Source of the DNA: Mesoflavibacter sp.
GTDB taxonomy: Bacteria > Pseudomonadota > Alphaproteobacteria > UBA8366 > Aestuariispiraceae
Assembly (NCBI GenBank): GCA_017792345.1
Contig: CP051228.1
Coordinates: 496,001-560,000, forward strand
Length of the DNA: 64,000 bases
Direction of reading: 5' to 3'
Within the stretch, counting starts at the first letter, position 1, and each line of letters starts with the position of its first letter. The notes below the pieces were generated by a model. It saw only the letters and a program-made list of their open reading frames with translations. It had not been told where the DNA came from and did not search any database. The translations under genes and the position numbers were made by a program. Positions 16,892-24,635 of the stretch are shown piece after piece.

Positions 16892-16920
16892 TCTTATCGT
16901 GATAAGACATCATATGACAT
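16892..16920. promoter_or_regulatory. Operator for the hexuronate GntR repressor (TRAP side)
   Basis: Two features touch here. TCTTATC-GT-GATAAGA (16892-16907) is a perfect 7-2-7 palindrome. It runs into GATAAGACATCATATGA (16901-16917), a 17-base word that recurs in reverse complement upstream of kdgD (17760-17776). The element covers the -10 box of the (-) strand TRAP promoter, so binding would block transcription. The core TCATATGA is itself a palindrome. Confidence 0.75.
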
Positions 16921-16937
16921 AACTTCTGGCGGGTCAA
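16909..16937 (-). promoter_or_regulatory. Promoter for the TRAP-udh operon
   Basis: On the (-) strand, TTGACC (complement of 16932-16937) is followed after exactly 17 bases by TATGAT (complement of 16909-16914), a near-consensus sigma-70 promoter. The -10 lies inside the operator word at 16901-16917, some 57 bases before the DctP-type start codon. Confidence 0.7.
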
Positions 16938-17010
16938 CAACCCGCTTGCTATGATACGACCCCACAGGACGGCCGATCCGGCCCAGGTTTTGATTGAACA
17001 GGACGTAAAG

Positions 17011-17736
17011 ATGCAGCAAGCCGAGCGGCGCCCACGGCGCAGCCTCACCCAGCAAGTCATCACGGAACTGAGATCCCGCATCGAATCCGGCAGCCTTCCC
17101 GAAGGCACCAAACTGCCGACGGAAGTGGCGCTGATCGAGGAATTCGGCGTCAGCCGCACCGTGATCCGCGAGGCCATTGCCGGACTGCGCGCCGACGGGC
17201 TGGTCCTGCCCCGCCACGGCGTCGGCGTTTTCGTCACCAAACCGAAGCCGACGGCCAATCTGTCCGGCATTTTCAATGTCGATACGGAACGCCTGTCTTC
17301 CATCATCGAAGCCCTGGAACTCCGCGCCGCCGTTGAGATCGAGGCTGCGGGCCTGGCGGCGGAGCGGCGCTCTCCCGCCCAGATGGCGAAGATTCTGGAA
17401 GCCCTGCAGAACATGGCCAGCGCCGTCGCCGCAGGGGACAGTGCGGAACAGGCCGATTTCGACTTTCACGCGGCCATCGCGGACGCCACCAACAATGCCA
17501 ATTTCGGAGAGTTCCTGACCTTCCTCGGGCGCCGGACGATCCCCCGGTCGCGCCTTCAGGAGGCCGGCATGGCCGCCACGGCGCCGGGCTACATGCAGAA
17601 GATCCACGTAGAGCACCAGGCCATCGCCGACGCCATCGCGAACCGCTCGGCCTTGGACGCCCGCGAAGCCATGCGGCTTCACCTGAAGGGCAGCCAGGAA
17701 CGCTACGAGAGACTGATCCGCTCCAAATCCGATTAA
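17011..17736 (+). CDS. GntR/FadR-family repressor of the hexuronate genes
   Basis: 241-residue GntR winged helix at about residues 8-75 ('SLTQQVITELRSRIESGSLPEGTKLPTEVALIEEFGVSRTVIREAIAGLRADGLVLPRHGVGVFV') followed by a helical FCD effector domain ('LEIRAAVEIEAAGLAAERR'-like region onward). ATG 17011 has AGGA eleven bases ahead; the upstream ATG 16951 would put the start inside promoter-like DNA. Its gene is flanked on both sides by the same operator word, and by a related one at its stop codon. Such regulators usually release DNA on binding a pathway sugar acid; the effector here is not shown. Confidence 0.9.
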   Translation: MQQAERRPRRSLTQQVITELRSRIESGSLPEGTKLPTEVALIEEFGVSRTVIREAIAGLRADGLVLPRHGVGVFVTKPKPTANLSGIFNVDTERLSSIIEALELRAAVEIEAAGLAAERRSPAQMAKILEALQNMASAVAAGDSAEQADFDFHAAIADATNNANFGEFLTFLGRRTIPRSRLQEAGMAATAPGYMQKIHVEHQAIADAIANRSALDAREAMRLHLKGSQERYERLIRSKSD

Positions 17737-17749
17737 GACATCATACAAT
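17733..17749 (+). promoter_or_regulatory. Third, imperfect operator word
   Basis: TTAAGACATCATACAAT resembles GATAAGACATCATATGA, in the same orientation as the TRAP-side copy. It overlaps the repressor stop codon and lies 12 bases before the full copy at 17760-17776. It may act as a weaker auxiliary site. Confidence 0.5.
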
Positions 17750-17750
17750 A

Positions 17751-17778
17751 TTGACAAACTCATATGATGTCTTATCGT
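17751..17778 (+). promoter_or_regulatory. kdgD operon promoter with embedded operator
   Basis: TTGACA (17751-17756) is a perfect -35; TATCGT (17773-17778) after 16 bases is a plausible -10. The word TCATATGATGTCTTATC (17760-17776), reverse complement of the TRAP-side operator, fills the spacer, a classic repression geometry. The kdgD start follows 40 bases later. Confidence 0.7.
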
Positions 17779-17818
17779 GGCCGCCAGAACCCAATCTGGT
17801 GCGTCAGGAGTCCGGCCA

Positions 17819-18730
17819 ATGGAATTTGAAGCGTTGAAGTCACGAGTGGGCAGCGGGCTGCTCTCTTTCCCCGTCACGACATTTCACGACAATTACGACT
17901 TCGACGAAGACCGTTACCGCCAGCATATTGAATGGCTGTCGAGCTATGACGCCGCCGCCCTGTTCGCGGCCGGCGGGACCGGTGAGTTCTTTTCGCTGAC
18001 GCCGGGCGAGGTGGTCCGGGTCGTGCGGGCGGCGAAACAGGCCGCCGGCGACATGCCGATCATCGCCGGCTGCGGCTACGGTCACGGCATTGCGGTCGAA
18101 CTGGCCCAAGCCGTCGAAAAGGAAGGGGCCGACGCCATGCTCCTTCTGCCCCATTATCTGGTCGGTGCGCCGCAGGAAGGGTTGTTCGCCCATATCAAGG
18201 CGGTCTGCGACGCGGTCAAGATCGGGGTGATCATCTACAATCGCGACAATTGCGTCGTACGCACTGACACCCTGCAGGCCCTGGCCGATGCCTGCCCGAA
18301 TCTGATCGGCTTCAAGGACGGGACCGGCGATATTGGGCTGGTCCGTCAGATCTGCGCGACGCTGGGGGACCGGCTGGTCTATATTGGCGGCATGCCGACC
18401 CACGAACTCTATGCCGAAGCTTACGATGCCGCCGGCGTGTCGACCTATTCGTCGGCCGTGTTCAATTTCATTCCGGAAATGGCGCTGTCCTTCTATCAGG
18501 CGATCCGCCGGCAGGATAAGGCCGCGATCCAGTCCTATCTGGAGGATTTCTTCTTCCCCTATTCGGTGGTGCGTGACCTGAAGCCGGGTTATCCCGTGTC
18601 CATCGTCAAGGCGGGCCTGAAGCTGATCGGCCGGGATCCCGGCCCGATGCGGCCGCCGCTGACCGACCTGACCGCAGCGGAACTGGACATGTTGCGGCCG
18701 CTGCTCGAAAGACACGCCAAGGCAGCTTAG
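17819..18730 (+). CDS. kdgD: 5-dehydro-4-deoxyglucarate dehydratase
   Basis: Dehydratase/decarboxylase that turns 5-keto-4-deoxy-D-glucarate into 2,5-dioxopentanoate (alpha-ketoglutarate semialdehyde), water and CO2. It is a 303-residue DapA-superfamily TIM barrel: 'FAAGGTGEFFSLTP' substrate loop near residue 45, catalytic Tyr in 'VGVIIYNRDNCVVRT' and the Schiff-base Lys in 'NLIGFKDGTGDIG'. 'GGMPTHELYAEAYDAAGVSTYSSAVFNFIPEMAL' is characteristic of KdgD. ATG 17819 has AGGAG 8 bases ahead; the longer frame from 17777 would overlap the promoter. Confidence 0.93.
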   Translation: MEFEALKSRVGSGLLSFPVTTFHDNYDFDEDRYRQHIEWLSSYDAAALFAAGGTGEFFSLTPGEVVRVVRAAKQAAGDMPIIAGCGYGHGIAVELAQAVEKEGADAMLLLPHYLVGAPQEGLFAHIKAVCDAVKIGVIIYNRDNCVVRTDTLQALADACPNLIGFKDGTGDIGLVRQICATLGDRLVYIGGMPTHELYAEAYDAAGVSTYSSAVFNFIPEMALSFYQAIRRQDKAAIQSYLEDFFFPYSVVRDLKPGYPVSIVKAGLKLIGRDPGPMRPPLTDLTAAELDMLRPLLERHAKAA

Positions 18731-18742
18731 GACATTTTCGAC

Positions 18743-19894
18743 ATGGCCAAGATCCGCGAAATCCGAATCCACGTCCTGGCCCATACCCTGGCGAAGCCCT
18801 TTCAATCGTCGTTCTCGACCTTCACGGAACGGCGGGCCTGCCTGGTCGCAATTTCGACCGATGACGGATTGACCGGCTGGGGCGAATGCCTGGGCCCCGC
18901 CGGTCCCAATGCCGCAACCGTCGATGCGATGGCGCAGCGGATCATCGGTTGGGACGCATCCCGGATCGAAGCGATCTGGCAGCATCTGTTCGTGGAATTC
19001 CGGGATCAGGGACCGCGCGGCATTACGATCACCGCCCTCAGCGGGATCGACATCGCGCTGTGGGATCTGGCCGGGAAACGGGCGGGCTTGCCGGTTCATG
19101 CTCTTATGGGGGCCAGCTTCCGGCAGGACGTGCCGGCCTATGCGACCGGCGGGTTCCGCAAGCTTGCGGGCGACAGGGCCGCGCGGACGGCGGAAGAAGC
19201 GGCCAACTACGTCGACGAAGGCTTCGGCGCGGTGAAGATCAAGATCGGCTATGGCGTCGCCGAGGACCTTTCGGCGATCGAGGCCGTACGGGCCGCCATC
19301 GGGGCCGAGACCGCATTGATGATCGATGCCAATCACGGATATGACGCCATCGAGGCGATCGAACTCGCCAGAGGCGCGTCAGCCTTCGACATCGGCTGGT
19401 TCGAGGAACCGGTCGTGCCGGAAGACCTGGCGGGCTATCGCGAAATCCGCCGGGCACAGCCGATTCCGGTGGCGGCCGGCGAAACCTGGCACACCCGCTG
19501 GGCCTTCCGGGATGCCCTGGTCGACCGCTGTGTCGACATCGTTCAGCCCGATGTCTGCGGCACGGGCGGCCTGACGGAAGCCCGAAAGATCGCCGATCTG
19601 GCCAGCGCCTTTCACATCCGGGTCGTTCCCCATGTCTGGGGCAGCGGCATCGCCGTCGCGGCGGCGCTTCAGTTTCTCGCGACCCTGCCGCCCGCGCCGA
19701 CACGGCATGCCGCAAGGGAACCGATGCTGGAATTCGACCGCACGGACAATCCCTTCCAGAAGGCCGTCCTCAAGGCGCCGATCGTGCCGGAGAACGGCCG
19801 GGTATCGATCCCGGATGGTCCCGGTCTCGGCATAGAGGTCGATATCGACGGGCTGGCCCGTTTTGCCGCCGCCCCGGCCATTTCCCGATCATAG
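18743..19894 (+). CDS. gci: D-galactarolactone cycloisomerase (enolase superfamily)
   Basis: Opens and isomerises D-galactaro-1,4-lactone to 5-keto-4-deoxy-D-glucarate, feeding KdgD. The 383-residue mandelate-racemase-type enzyme shows 'GWGECLGPAGPNAATV', 'RDQGPRGITITALSGIDIALWDLAGK', the KxK-type base 'AVKIKIGYGVAEDL', metal ligands in 'LMIDANHGYD', 'WFEEPVVPEDL' and 'VAAGETWH', and the His in 'RVVPHVWGSGI'. These stretches, and 'MLEFDRTDNPF' near the end, closely follow the characterised Agrobacterium Gci as I recall it. It is 12 bases after kdgD. Confidence 0.92.
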   Translation: MAKIREIRIHVLAHTLAKPFQSSFSTFTERRACLVAISTDDGLTGWGECLGPAGPNAATVDAMAQRIIGWDASRIEAIWQHLFVEFRDQGPRGITITALSGIDIALWDLAGKRAGLPVHALMGASFRQDVPAYATGGFRKLAGDRAARTAEEAANYVDEGFGAVKIKIGYGVAEDLSAIEAVRAAIGAETALMIDANHGYDAIEAIELARGASAFDIGWFEEPVVPEDLAGYREIRRAQPIPVAAGETWHTRWAFRDALVDRCVDIVQPDVCGTGGLTEARKIADLASAFHIRVVPHVWGSGIAVAAALQFLATLPPAPTRHAAREPMLEFDRTDNPFQKAVLKAPIVPENGRVSIPDGPGLGIEVDIDGLARFAAAPAISRS

Positions 19895-19903
19895 GAGATC
19901 CCG

Positions 19904-20752
19904 ATGCCCCGCCCCCTGGATGGCGATCGGCCGACGCTGACCGCCCCGCCATTGACGACGGATACGCATATGCATTTCTTTCTGCCCGGATATGACGGGC
20001 AGCCCGGCGGCCCGCCCCTGCCGGAAATGGCAAGCATCGAAGATTACGCCGTCGTTCGGCGGCGCCTGGGGATCGAGCGCGTCATCGCCGTTCAGCCCAA
20101 TGCCTATCAGGCCGACAATAGCTGCCTGTTGCATTGCCTGCGGCAGCTTGGCGACATCGCCCGCGGTGTCGCGGTGGTAACCCCGGACACGACCGAAGAC
20201 GAATTGCAGTCGCTGCACGATGCCGGCGTGCGCGGCGCCCGGATCATGAACCTGCCCGGCGGGGCGATCGGTCTGGACCGGATGCAGGAGGTCGAGCGCC
20301 TGGTCCGGCCCCTCGGCTGGCATCTGATCGTCCAGTTCGACGGCCGGAATATCCTGGAATACCTGCCGCTGCTGCGCGGCCTTCAGGGGCGCTTCATCGT
20401 CGATCACATCGGCAAGTTCCTGGAACCGGTCCCGACGGATGCCCCATCCTTCCTGGAGTTGAAGCGGCTGCTGGATTCGGATCGCTGCTATCTGAAACTG
20501 GCCGGTTGCTATGAGACGTCGAAGGCCGGTGCGCCAAAATTCGACGATGTCGGGCGCCTTGCAGCGGACCTGATCGCGCATGCCCCGGAGCGCATGATCT
20601 GGGGCAGCAACTGGCCGCATATCGGCGTCAGCGCGGAAAGGTATCCGGACGATGCGCAACTTCTCGACGTGCTGGGGGATTGGACCGGAAACGACCCTGC
20701 CCTCCTGCACCGAATCCTTGTCGACACGCCTGCCGAACTGTACGGATTCTAA
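19904..20752 (+). CDS. gli: Galactaro delta-lactone isomerase (amidohydrolase superfamily, COG3618)
   Basis: Amidohydrolase-fold protein of 282 residues with the metal-binding His-x-His in 'TTDTHMHFFLPGYDGQPGG' (about 24-28), 'FIVDHIGKF' and 'MIWGSNWPHIGVS'. The family includes 2-pyrone-4,6-dicarboxylate lactonase and the Agrobacterium isomerase that converts D-galactaro-1,5-lactone (the Udh product) to the 1,4-lactone used by Gci. Placement between gci and the dehydrogenase makes the isomerase role most likely; a lactonase role cannot be excluded. The start has AGGAGAT ahead. Confidence 0.85.
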   Translation: MPRPLDGDRPTLTAPPLTTDTHMHFFLPGYDGQPGGPPLPEMASIEDYAVVRRRLGIERVIAVQPNAYQADNSCLLHCLRQLGDIARGVAVVTPDTTEDELQSLHDAGVRGARIMNLPGGAIGLDRMQEVERLVRPLGWHLIVQFDGRNILEYLPLLRGLQGRFIVDHIGKFLEPVPTDAPSFLELKRLLDSDRCYLKLAGCYETSKAGAPKFDDVGRLAADLIAHAPERMIWGSNWPHIGVSAERYPDDAQLLDVLGDWTGNDPALLHRILVDTPAELYGF

Positions 20753-20766
20753 GACTTCTTCTTAGA
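20748..20766 (+). promoter_or_regulatory. Small hairpin at the gli stop codon
   Basis: TCTAAGA (20748-20754) and TCTTAGA (20760-20766) are perfect 7-bp arms around a 5-base loop, overlapping the stop of gli and 50 bases before the dehydrogenase gene. It is AT-rich and weak; possibly an mRNA-processing or attenuation element. Confidence 0.35.
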
Positions 20767-20816
20767 CCTCCCCAGCCCCCCGCGCATCCCATGCACGCTT
20801 TCTGAAAGGACCCGCC

Positions 20817-22253
20817 ATGCTTCCCGTCGACCTGAAACTTCTGATCAACGGCCGTTGGACGGACGGAACCGCCGGTCACCGGGAGCCCGTTATCAACCCG
20901 GCCGATGAAGAGGTCATCGGGGAGCTGCCCTTCGCATCCGATGCCGATATCGACGAAGCGCTGGCCGCATCCCTCGACGGTTTCCGGGTCTGGCGCGCCA
21001 CGCCCGCCATTCAACGTCAGGCCGTCATGGAAAAGGCCGCCATCCTGATGGCGGAGCGCAAGGAGACCATCGCGCGCATCCTGACAATGGAAATGGGCAA
21101 GGCCTTGGCCGAATCCCGGGCCGAGGTCGATTTCGTCATCGGCGTCACGCGCTGGTACGGCGAGGAAGGCAAGCGTGCCTATGGCCGCCTGATCCCGCCC
21201 CGCGCGCCGGGTGTCCGTCAGATCGTCCACAAGGAGCCGGTCGGCCCGGTCTGCGCCTTCGTCGCCTGGAACTTCCCCGGCACCAACTTCATCCGCAAGG
21301 TCGCCGGTGCCCTGGGGGCGGGCTGTTCCATCGTGATCAAGCCCAGCGAGGAGACACCCGGCACCGCCATCGCCATCGCGCAATGCTTCCAGGATGCCGG
21401 ACTTCCCAACGGTGTCTTGAACCTGGTCTTCGGCATCCCGTCGGCGGTGTCGGAACGCATCCTGCAATCCCCCATCCCGCGCAAACTGTCCTTCACCGGC
21501 AGCGTCCCCGTCGGCAAGCATTTGCAGAAACTGGCGGCCGACACGTTGAAGCGCACGACGATGGAACTGGGCGGCCACGCCCCGGTCATCGTATGCGACG
21601 ACGCGGATCTCGACCGTGCGCTGGACACGATGGTGCCGTTCAAATACCGCAATGCCGGTCAGGTCTGCATCTCGCCGACCCGCTTTATCGTTCAGGACGG
21701 TCTGCACGACCGGTTCGTCGATGGGTTTGTTCAGCGCGCGAACGCGATACAGGTTGGAAACGGCCTGGAGGACGGCGTCCAGATGGGACCGTTGATCGCC
21801 GCGCGCCGGCAGGCGGTGATGGAATCCTTTGTCGAGGACGCGACCCGGCGGGGCGCCAAGCTGCTCAGCGGTGGCGAACGCATCGGCAATCGCGGCTATT
21901 TCTTCGCGCCGACGGTCCTTGCCGACGTGCCCCATGACGCCGAAATCATGCGCGAGGAGCCCTTCGGCCCGGTCGCGCCGATCGTCCGGTTCGGCGATCT
22001 GGACGAGGCGATCGGCATCGCCAACAGCGTAACGGTCGGCCTGGCATCCTATGCGTTCACGGCCGATCCGAAACGCGCCGCCCGCCTGTCTGCGGAGCTG
22101 AATGCAGGCATGGTCGGCATCAACAATCCGGGCGTGTCGACACCGGAAACGCCGTTCGGCGGCGTCGATGAATCCGGTTACGGATCGGAAGGCGGCATTG
22201 AAGGCCTGGAAGCGTTCCTGCGCACCAAGTTCGTTTCCGAAACCTATATCTGA
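20817..22253 (+). CDS. Aldehyde dehydrogenase, probable alpha-ketoglutarate semialdehyde dehydrogenase
   Basis: NAD(P)+-dependent oxidation of an aldehyde; by context 2,5-dioxopentanoate to alpha-ketoglutarate, the last step into the citric acid cycle. The 478-residue ALDH has 'FVAWNFPGTNFIRKVAGALGAGCSIVIKPSEETPG' (cofactor binding), 'FTGSVPVGKHLQK', the general base Glu in 'TMELGGHAPVIV' and the nucleophile Cys in 'NAGQVCISPTRFIV'. A sequence of the succinate-semialdehyde dehydrogenase class also fits, but the operon favours the ketoglutarate route. GAAAGGA precedes the ATG. Last gene of the (+) operon. Confidence 0.88.
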   Translation: MLPVDLKLLINGRWTDGTAGHREPVINPADEEVIGELPFASDADIDEALAASLDGFRVWRATPAIQRQAVMEKAAILMAERKETIARILTMEMGKALAESRAEVDFVIGVTRWYGEEGKRAYGRLIPPRAPGVRQIVHKEPVGPVCAFVAWNFPGTNFIRKVAGALGAGCSIVIKPSEETPGTAIAIAQCFQDAGLPNGVLNLVFGIPSAVSERILQSPIPRKLSFTGSVPVGKHLQKLAADTLKRTTMELGGHAPVIVCDDADLDRALDTMVPFKYRNAGQVCISPTRFIVQDGLHDRFVDGFVQRANAIQVGNGLEDGVQMGPLIAARRQAVMESFVEDATRRGAKLLSGGERIGNRGYFFAPTVLADVPHDAEIMREEPFGPVAPIVRFGDLDEAIGIANSVTVGLASYAFTADPKRAARLSAELNAGMVGINNPGVSTPETPFGGVDESGYGSEGGIEGLEAFLRTKFVSETYI

Positions 22254-22284
22254 CGGCGCGGAACGGCCTTCGGCGACCGACCGG

Positions 22285-22761
22285 TCACCGCCGATATTCG
22301 GACCCGTCGGTCTGTTCACCGGTCAGCTGCCGGATCAGGCCGTGGACATCGCCCAGCACCCAAAGGTCGCGAACCCTGGGGCCATCGAAGTGAAAAATCG
22401 GCGCGCCGTACCACCAGACATGCCGTCCGGTGGCGGCGTGTCCGAACATGGTGTCCCGATGGGTCCCGTGAAAGCGGAGTTTTCCTGAAACCCGGTCCCC
22501 CTCCTCCACCATCTCCAGAATGTCGGACGTGTAGTTTCCCAGTGCCTGTGTCACCCAGCGGACATAGCCGGCAAATTGTTCATGGCCGACGAGGGTCGGG
22601 CCCAGCGAGCCCCTGAACGTGAAGTCCGGATGAAAGATTTCCGGGATCAGCGACAGATCCGCATAGTCCCACATGTCCTTATAGAACTTTCGAACGACTT
22701 CCTTCTGCGGGCTTAGCGCCCTGTCCCCGAACGTCATGGCGGGTTCGTCAAATGGGGGCAT
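22285..22761 (-). CDS. SnoaL-like/ester-cyclase-type small protein
   Basis: 158-residue protein of the SnoaL/NTF2-like alpha+beta barrel fold: 'VVRKFYKDMWDYADLSLIPEIFHPDFTFRGSLGPTLVGHEQFAGYVRWV' followed by 'FHGTHRDTMFGHAATGRHVWWYGAPIFHFDGPRVRDLWVLGDV'. Proteins of this type are predicted ester cyclases, dehydratases or ligand binders; the reaction is not inferable. Last gene of the GntR-led (-) operon, 42 bases after the PhyH-type gene. Confidence 0.8.
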   Translation of the reverse strand: MPPFDEPAMTFGDRALSPQKEVVRKFYKDMWDYADLSLIPEIFHPDFTFRGSLGPTLVGHEQFAGYVRWVTQALGNYTSDILEMVEEGDRVSGKLRFHGTHRDTMFGHAATGRHVWWYGAPIFHFDGPRVRDLWVLGDVHGLIRQLTGEQTDGSEYRR

Positions 22762-22803
22762 TCTGCGTCCTTTCCGGCAGACCGGGTTCCATGAAGCGGT
22801 CCC

Positions 22804-23718
22804 TTACAAGGGAACGACCTCAAACCTCGCCGCCAGTTTCTGGTTCTGGGCCACAATTGCCGGGTCCGGCAGAACCGGACCTTTCATTCGGCCCGCGATC
22901 CCGTCCTCGTCCAGATGGGGCAGCACCTGCGGGAATATGGGACCGCCGATCGCGTCACCCGGCTGCAGCCCGTGCCGCCAGGCGACCTGAAGCTCCGTTT
23001 CGGTGGGCGCGTATCGGGCATCGTCCCCGCACCAGCGCGTCGCGATGGCCCGCCTGTTCAGCCCCCCGGCGGGTTTGCCGCGCGAACCATGCAGGGTCAG
23101 GGCGTGAAACAAGACAGCGTCGCCCGGCTGCATGTCCCAACTGGCGATCCGATAGCTGTCCCGGGCACCGTCAAAGTCCGGGGCCGGATCGAATTCCGCC
23201 ACGGATTTCACGATCCCACCGACCCCCAGGGGGCGGAAACGCTGCGGCCATTTGTGGGAACCGACTATGAATTCCAGGGCGGATTCCTCCGCCTTTACCG
23301 GATCGACCGAGGTCCAGACCGATGCGATCTGAGCACCGCTCAACGGAAAGAATGTCATGTCGTGATGCCAGGGTGTCCGGTCGGCGTTATACGCCTGCTT
23401 CACGAAGATCTGGTCGCAGAACAGATTGACGCGCGCCGACCTGAATGCCTGCTGCACGAGCCCGGCCGTCGGTCCGAACAGGGCGAAATCCCGCACATTA
23501 TCGTTCTTGTGCCACGTATAGGGGTCGGACCGAAAGAACGGTTTCTTCGCCTCGGCGGACCGGTCGTCGCCGAAACCGCATATCTCATCCAGCGCGGCCT
23601 GGACGGTATCAATCCATTTCGACGAATAGAGGCCCCGCACGGCGATGACCCCGTCGCGCCAGAATGCATCAATCTCCGCCTCCGAAAGGGGCCGTGCGGG
23701 TGTTTCGGGTATCATCAT
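22804..23718 (-). CDS. Phytanoyl-CoA dioxygenase-family (PhyH) Fe(II)/2-oxoglutarate oxygenase
   Basis: 304-residue double-stranded beta-helix oxygenase. The iron-binding His-x-Asp is in 'RTPWHHDMTFFPL' (H118, D120), the distal His in 'DAVLFHALTLHGSRGK', and the 2-oxoglutarate-binding Arg likely in 'NRRAIATRWCGDD'. PhyH relatives hydroxylate acyl-CoAs, ectoine, alkyl phosphonates or other small molecules. It uses iron and 2-oxoglutarate and needs no ferredoxin, so the neighbouring ferredoxin pair serves something else. The start overlaps the stop of the DapA-like gene by 4 bases. Confidence 0.85.
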   Translation of the reverse strand: MMIPETPARPLSEAEIDAFWRDGVIAVRGLYSSKWIDTVQAALDEICGFGDDRSAEAKKPFFRSDPYTWHKNDNVRDFALFGPTAGLVQQAFRSARVNLFCDQIFVKQAYNADRTPWHHDMTFFPLSGAQIASVWTSVDPVKAEESALEFIVGSHKWPQRFRPLGVGGIVKSVAEFDPAPDFDGARDSYRIASWDMQPGDAVLFHALTLHGSRGKPAGGLNRRAIATRWCGDDARYAPTETELQVAWRHGLQPGDAIGGPIFPQVLPHLDEDGIAGRMKGPVLPDPAIVAQNQKLAARFEVVPL

Positions 23719-24635
23719 CGAGACTCCTCCAGGACTGCGCCACTGTCTTGATCACAAGGTGCCGCCAATTGGGCCAACAGACGTTCGAGATCCTGCCATT
23801 GCGACGGGGCCAAAGGGGACTGCGGCGCGACAGGATCGCCGACATCATACCCTTGGATCGTCAGCCCGGCCTTCACACAGGCTGCCAATCCGTTGCGATT
23901 GAAGAAATCGTTCAACACCCAAAGCCGCCTTTGCAAGGCCGCCGCGCGTTCCCATTCGCCCTTGCGGCAGAAATCGTAGAGCCGGACGCATTGTTCGGAA
24001 ACAAGGCAGGCGGGGCCGGCCATCCAGCCTTGCCCGCCGATCATCATTACGGCGACGGGCAGATGGGACGAGGCGGCGAATATGCCCAGATCATCACCGC
24101 ATCTGTCCTGGATGGACAACAGCCGCCCGGTATTGAAGGACGCATCCTTGAGGTATTGGATCCGTTCGTGCTGCGACAGACGGACGATCATGTCGATGGA
24201 CAGGTCGGTTCGCTGAAAATTGGGATTCGTATAGAGAACGATCGGCACGGCGACCGCATCGGCAATCGCGCGGAAGTATCCTTCCACCTGATGCGGCGCG
24301 AGGGGAAAATAGGAATCGACGACGGCGATGATCCCGTCGACCCCCAGGCTTTCGTATCGCCTCGCCTGATCGACGGCATCCCTGGTCGAGGTCGAGGAGA
24401 CACCTGCCAGAACCGGCACACGCTTCTCGGCGGCCGCGACGACCGTCTGCACGACGGCTTCCTTCTGTCCCCGGTCCAGATAGGCGAACTCGCCCGTCGA
24501 CCCGAGGGCCGCGAGGCCATGGACACCCTTGGCGATCAGATCGCCGCATAGTGTCGCCAGCACCTGCCGACGAACAGTGCCGTCGGGCGATACCGGAGAG
24601 ACGATATAGGGGAAAATTCCGTCAAACCGAGGCAT
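23715..24635 (-). CDS. Dihydrodipicolinate synthase-family aldolase/dehydratase
   Basis: 306-residue DapA-superfamily TIM barrel. The substrate loop is 'ALGSTGEFAYLD', the catalytic Tyr is in 'VPIVLYTNPNFQRTDL' and the Schiff-base Lys in 'RIQYLKDASFNTGRLL'. Family members cleave or condense 2-oxo acids. It is not a copy of the nearby kdgD: the loop and C-terminal half differ clearly. ATG 24635 ('MPRFDGIFPY') is chosen over 24692 as it gives the normal DapA N terminus; it overlaps the reductase gene end by 14 bases. Substrate unknown. Confidence 0.85.
   Translation of the reverse strand: MPRFDGIFPYIVSPVSPDGTVRRQVLATLCGDLIAKGVHGLAALGSTGEFAYLDRGQKEAVVQTVVAAAEKRVPVLAGVSSTSTRDAVDQARRYESLGVDGIIAVVDSYFPLAPHQVEGYFRAIADAVAVPIVLYTNPNFQRTDLSIDMIVRLSQHERIQYLKDASFNTGRLLSIQDRCGDDLGIFAASSHLPVAVMMIGGQGWMAGPACLVSEQCVRLYDFCRKGEWERAAALQRRLWVLNDFFNRNGLAACVKAGLTIQGYDVGDPVAPQSPLAPSQWQDLERLLAQLAAPCDQDSGAVLEESR

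Noticed and set aside
20628-22319. 563-codon open frame on (-) opposite the aldehyde dehydrogenase
   Set aside because: The (+) strand codes a complete ALDH with catalytic Cys and Glu; the antisense frame has no recognisable domain.
23715-24635. Second copy of 5-dehydro-4-deoxyglucarate dehydratase
   Set aside because: Shares only DapA-superfamily features with kdgD; active-site surroundings and operon differ.
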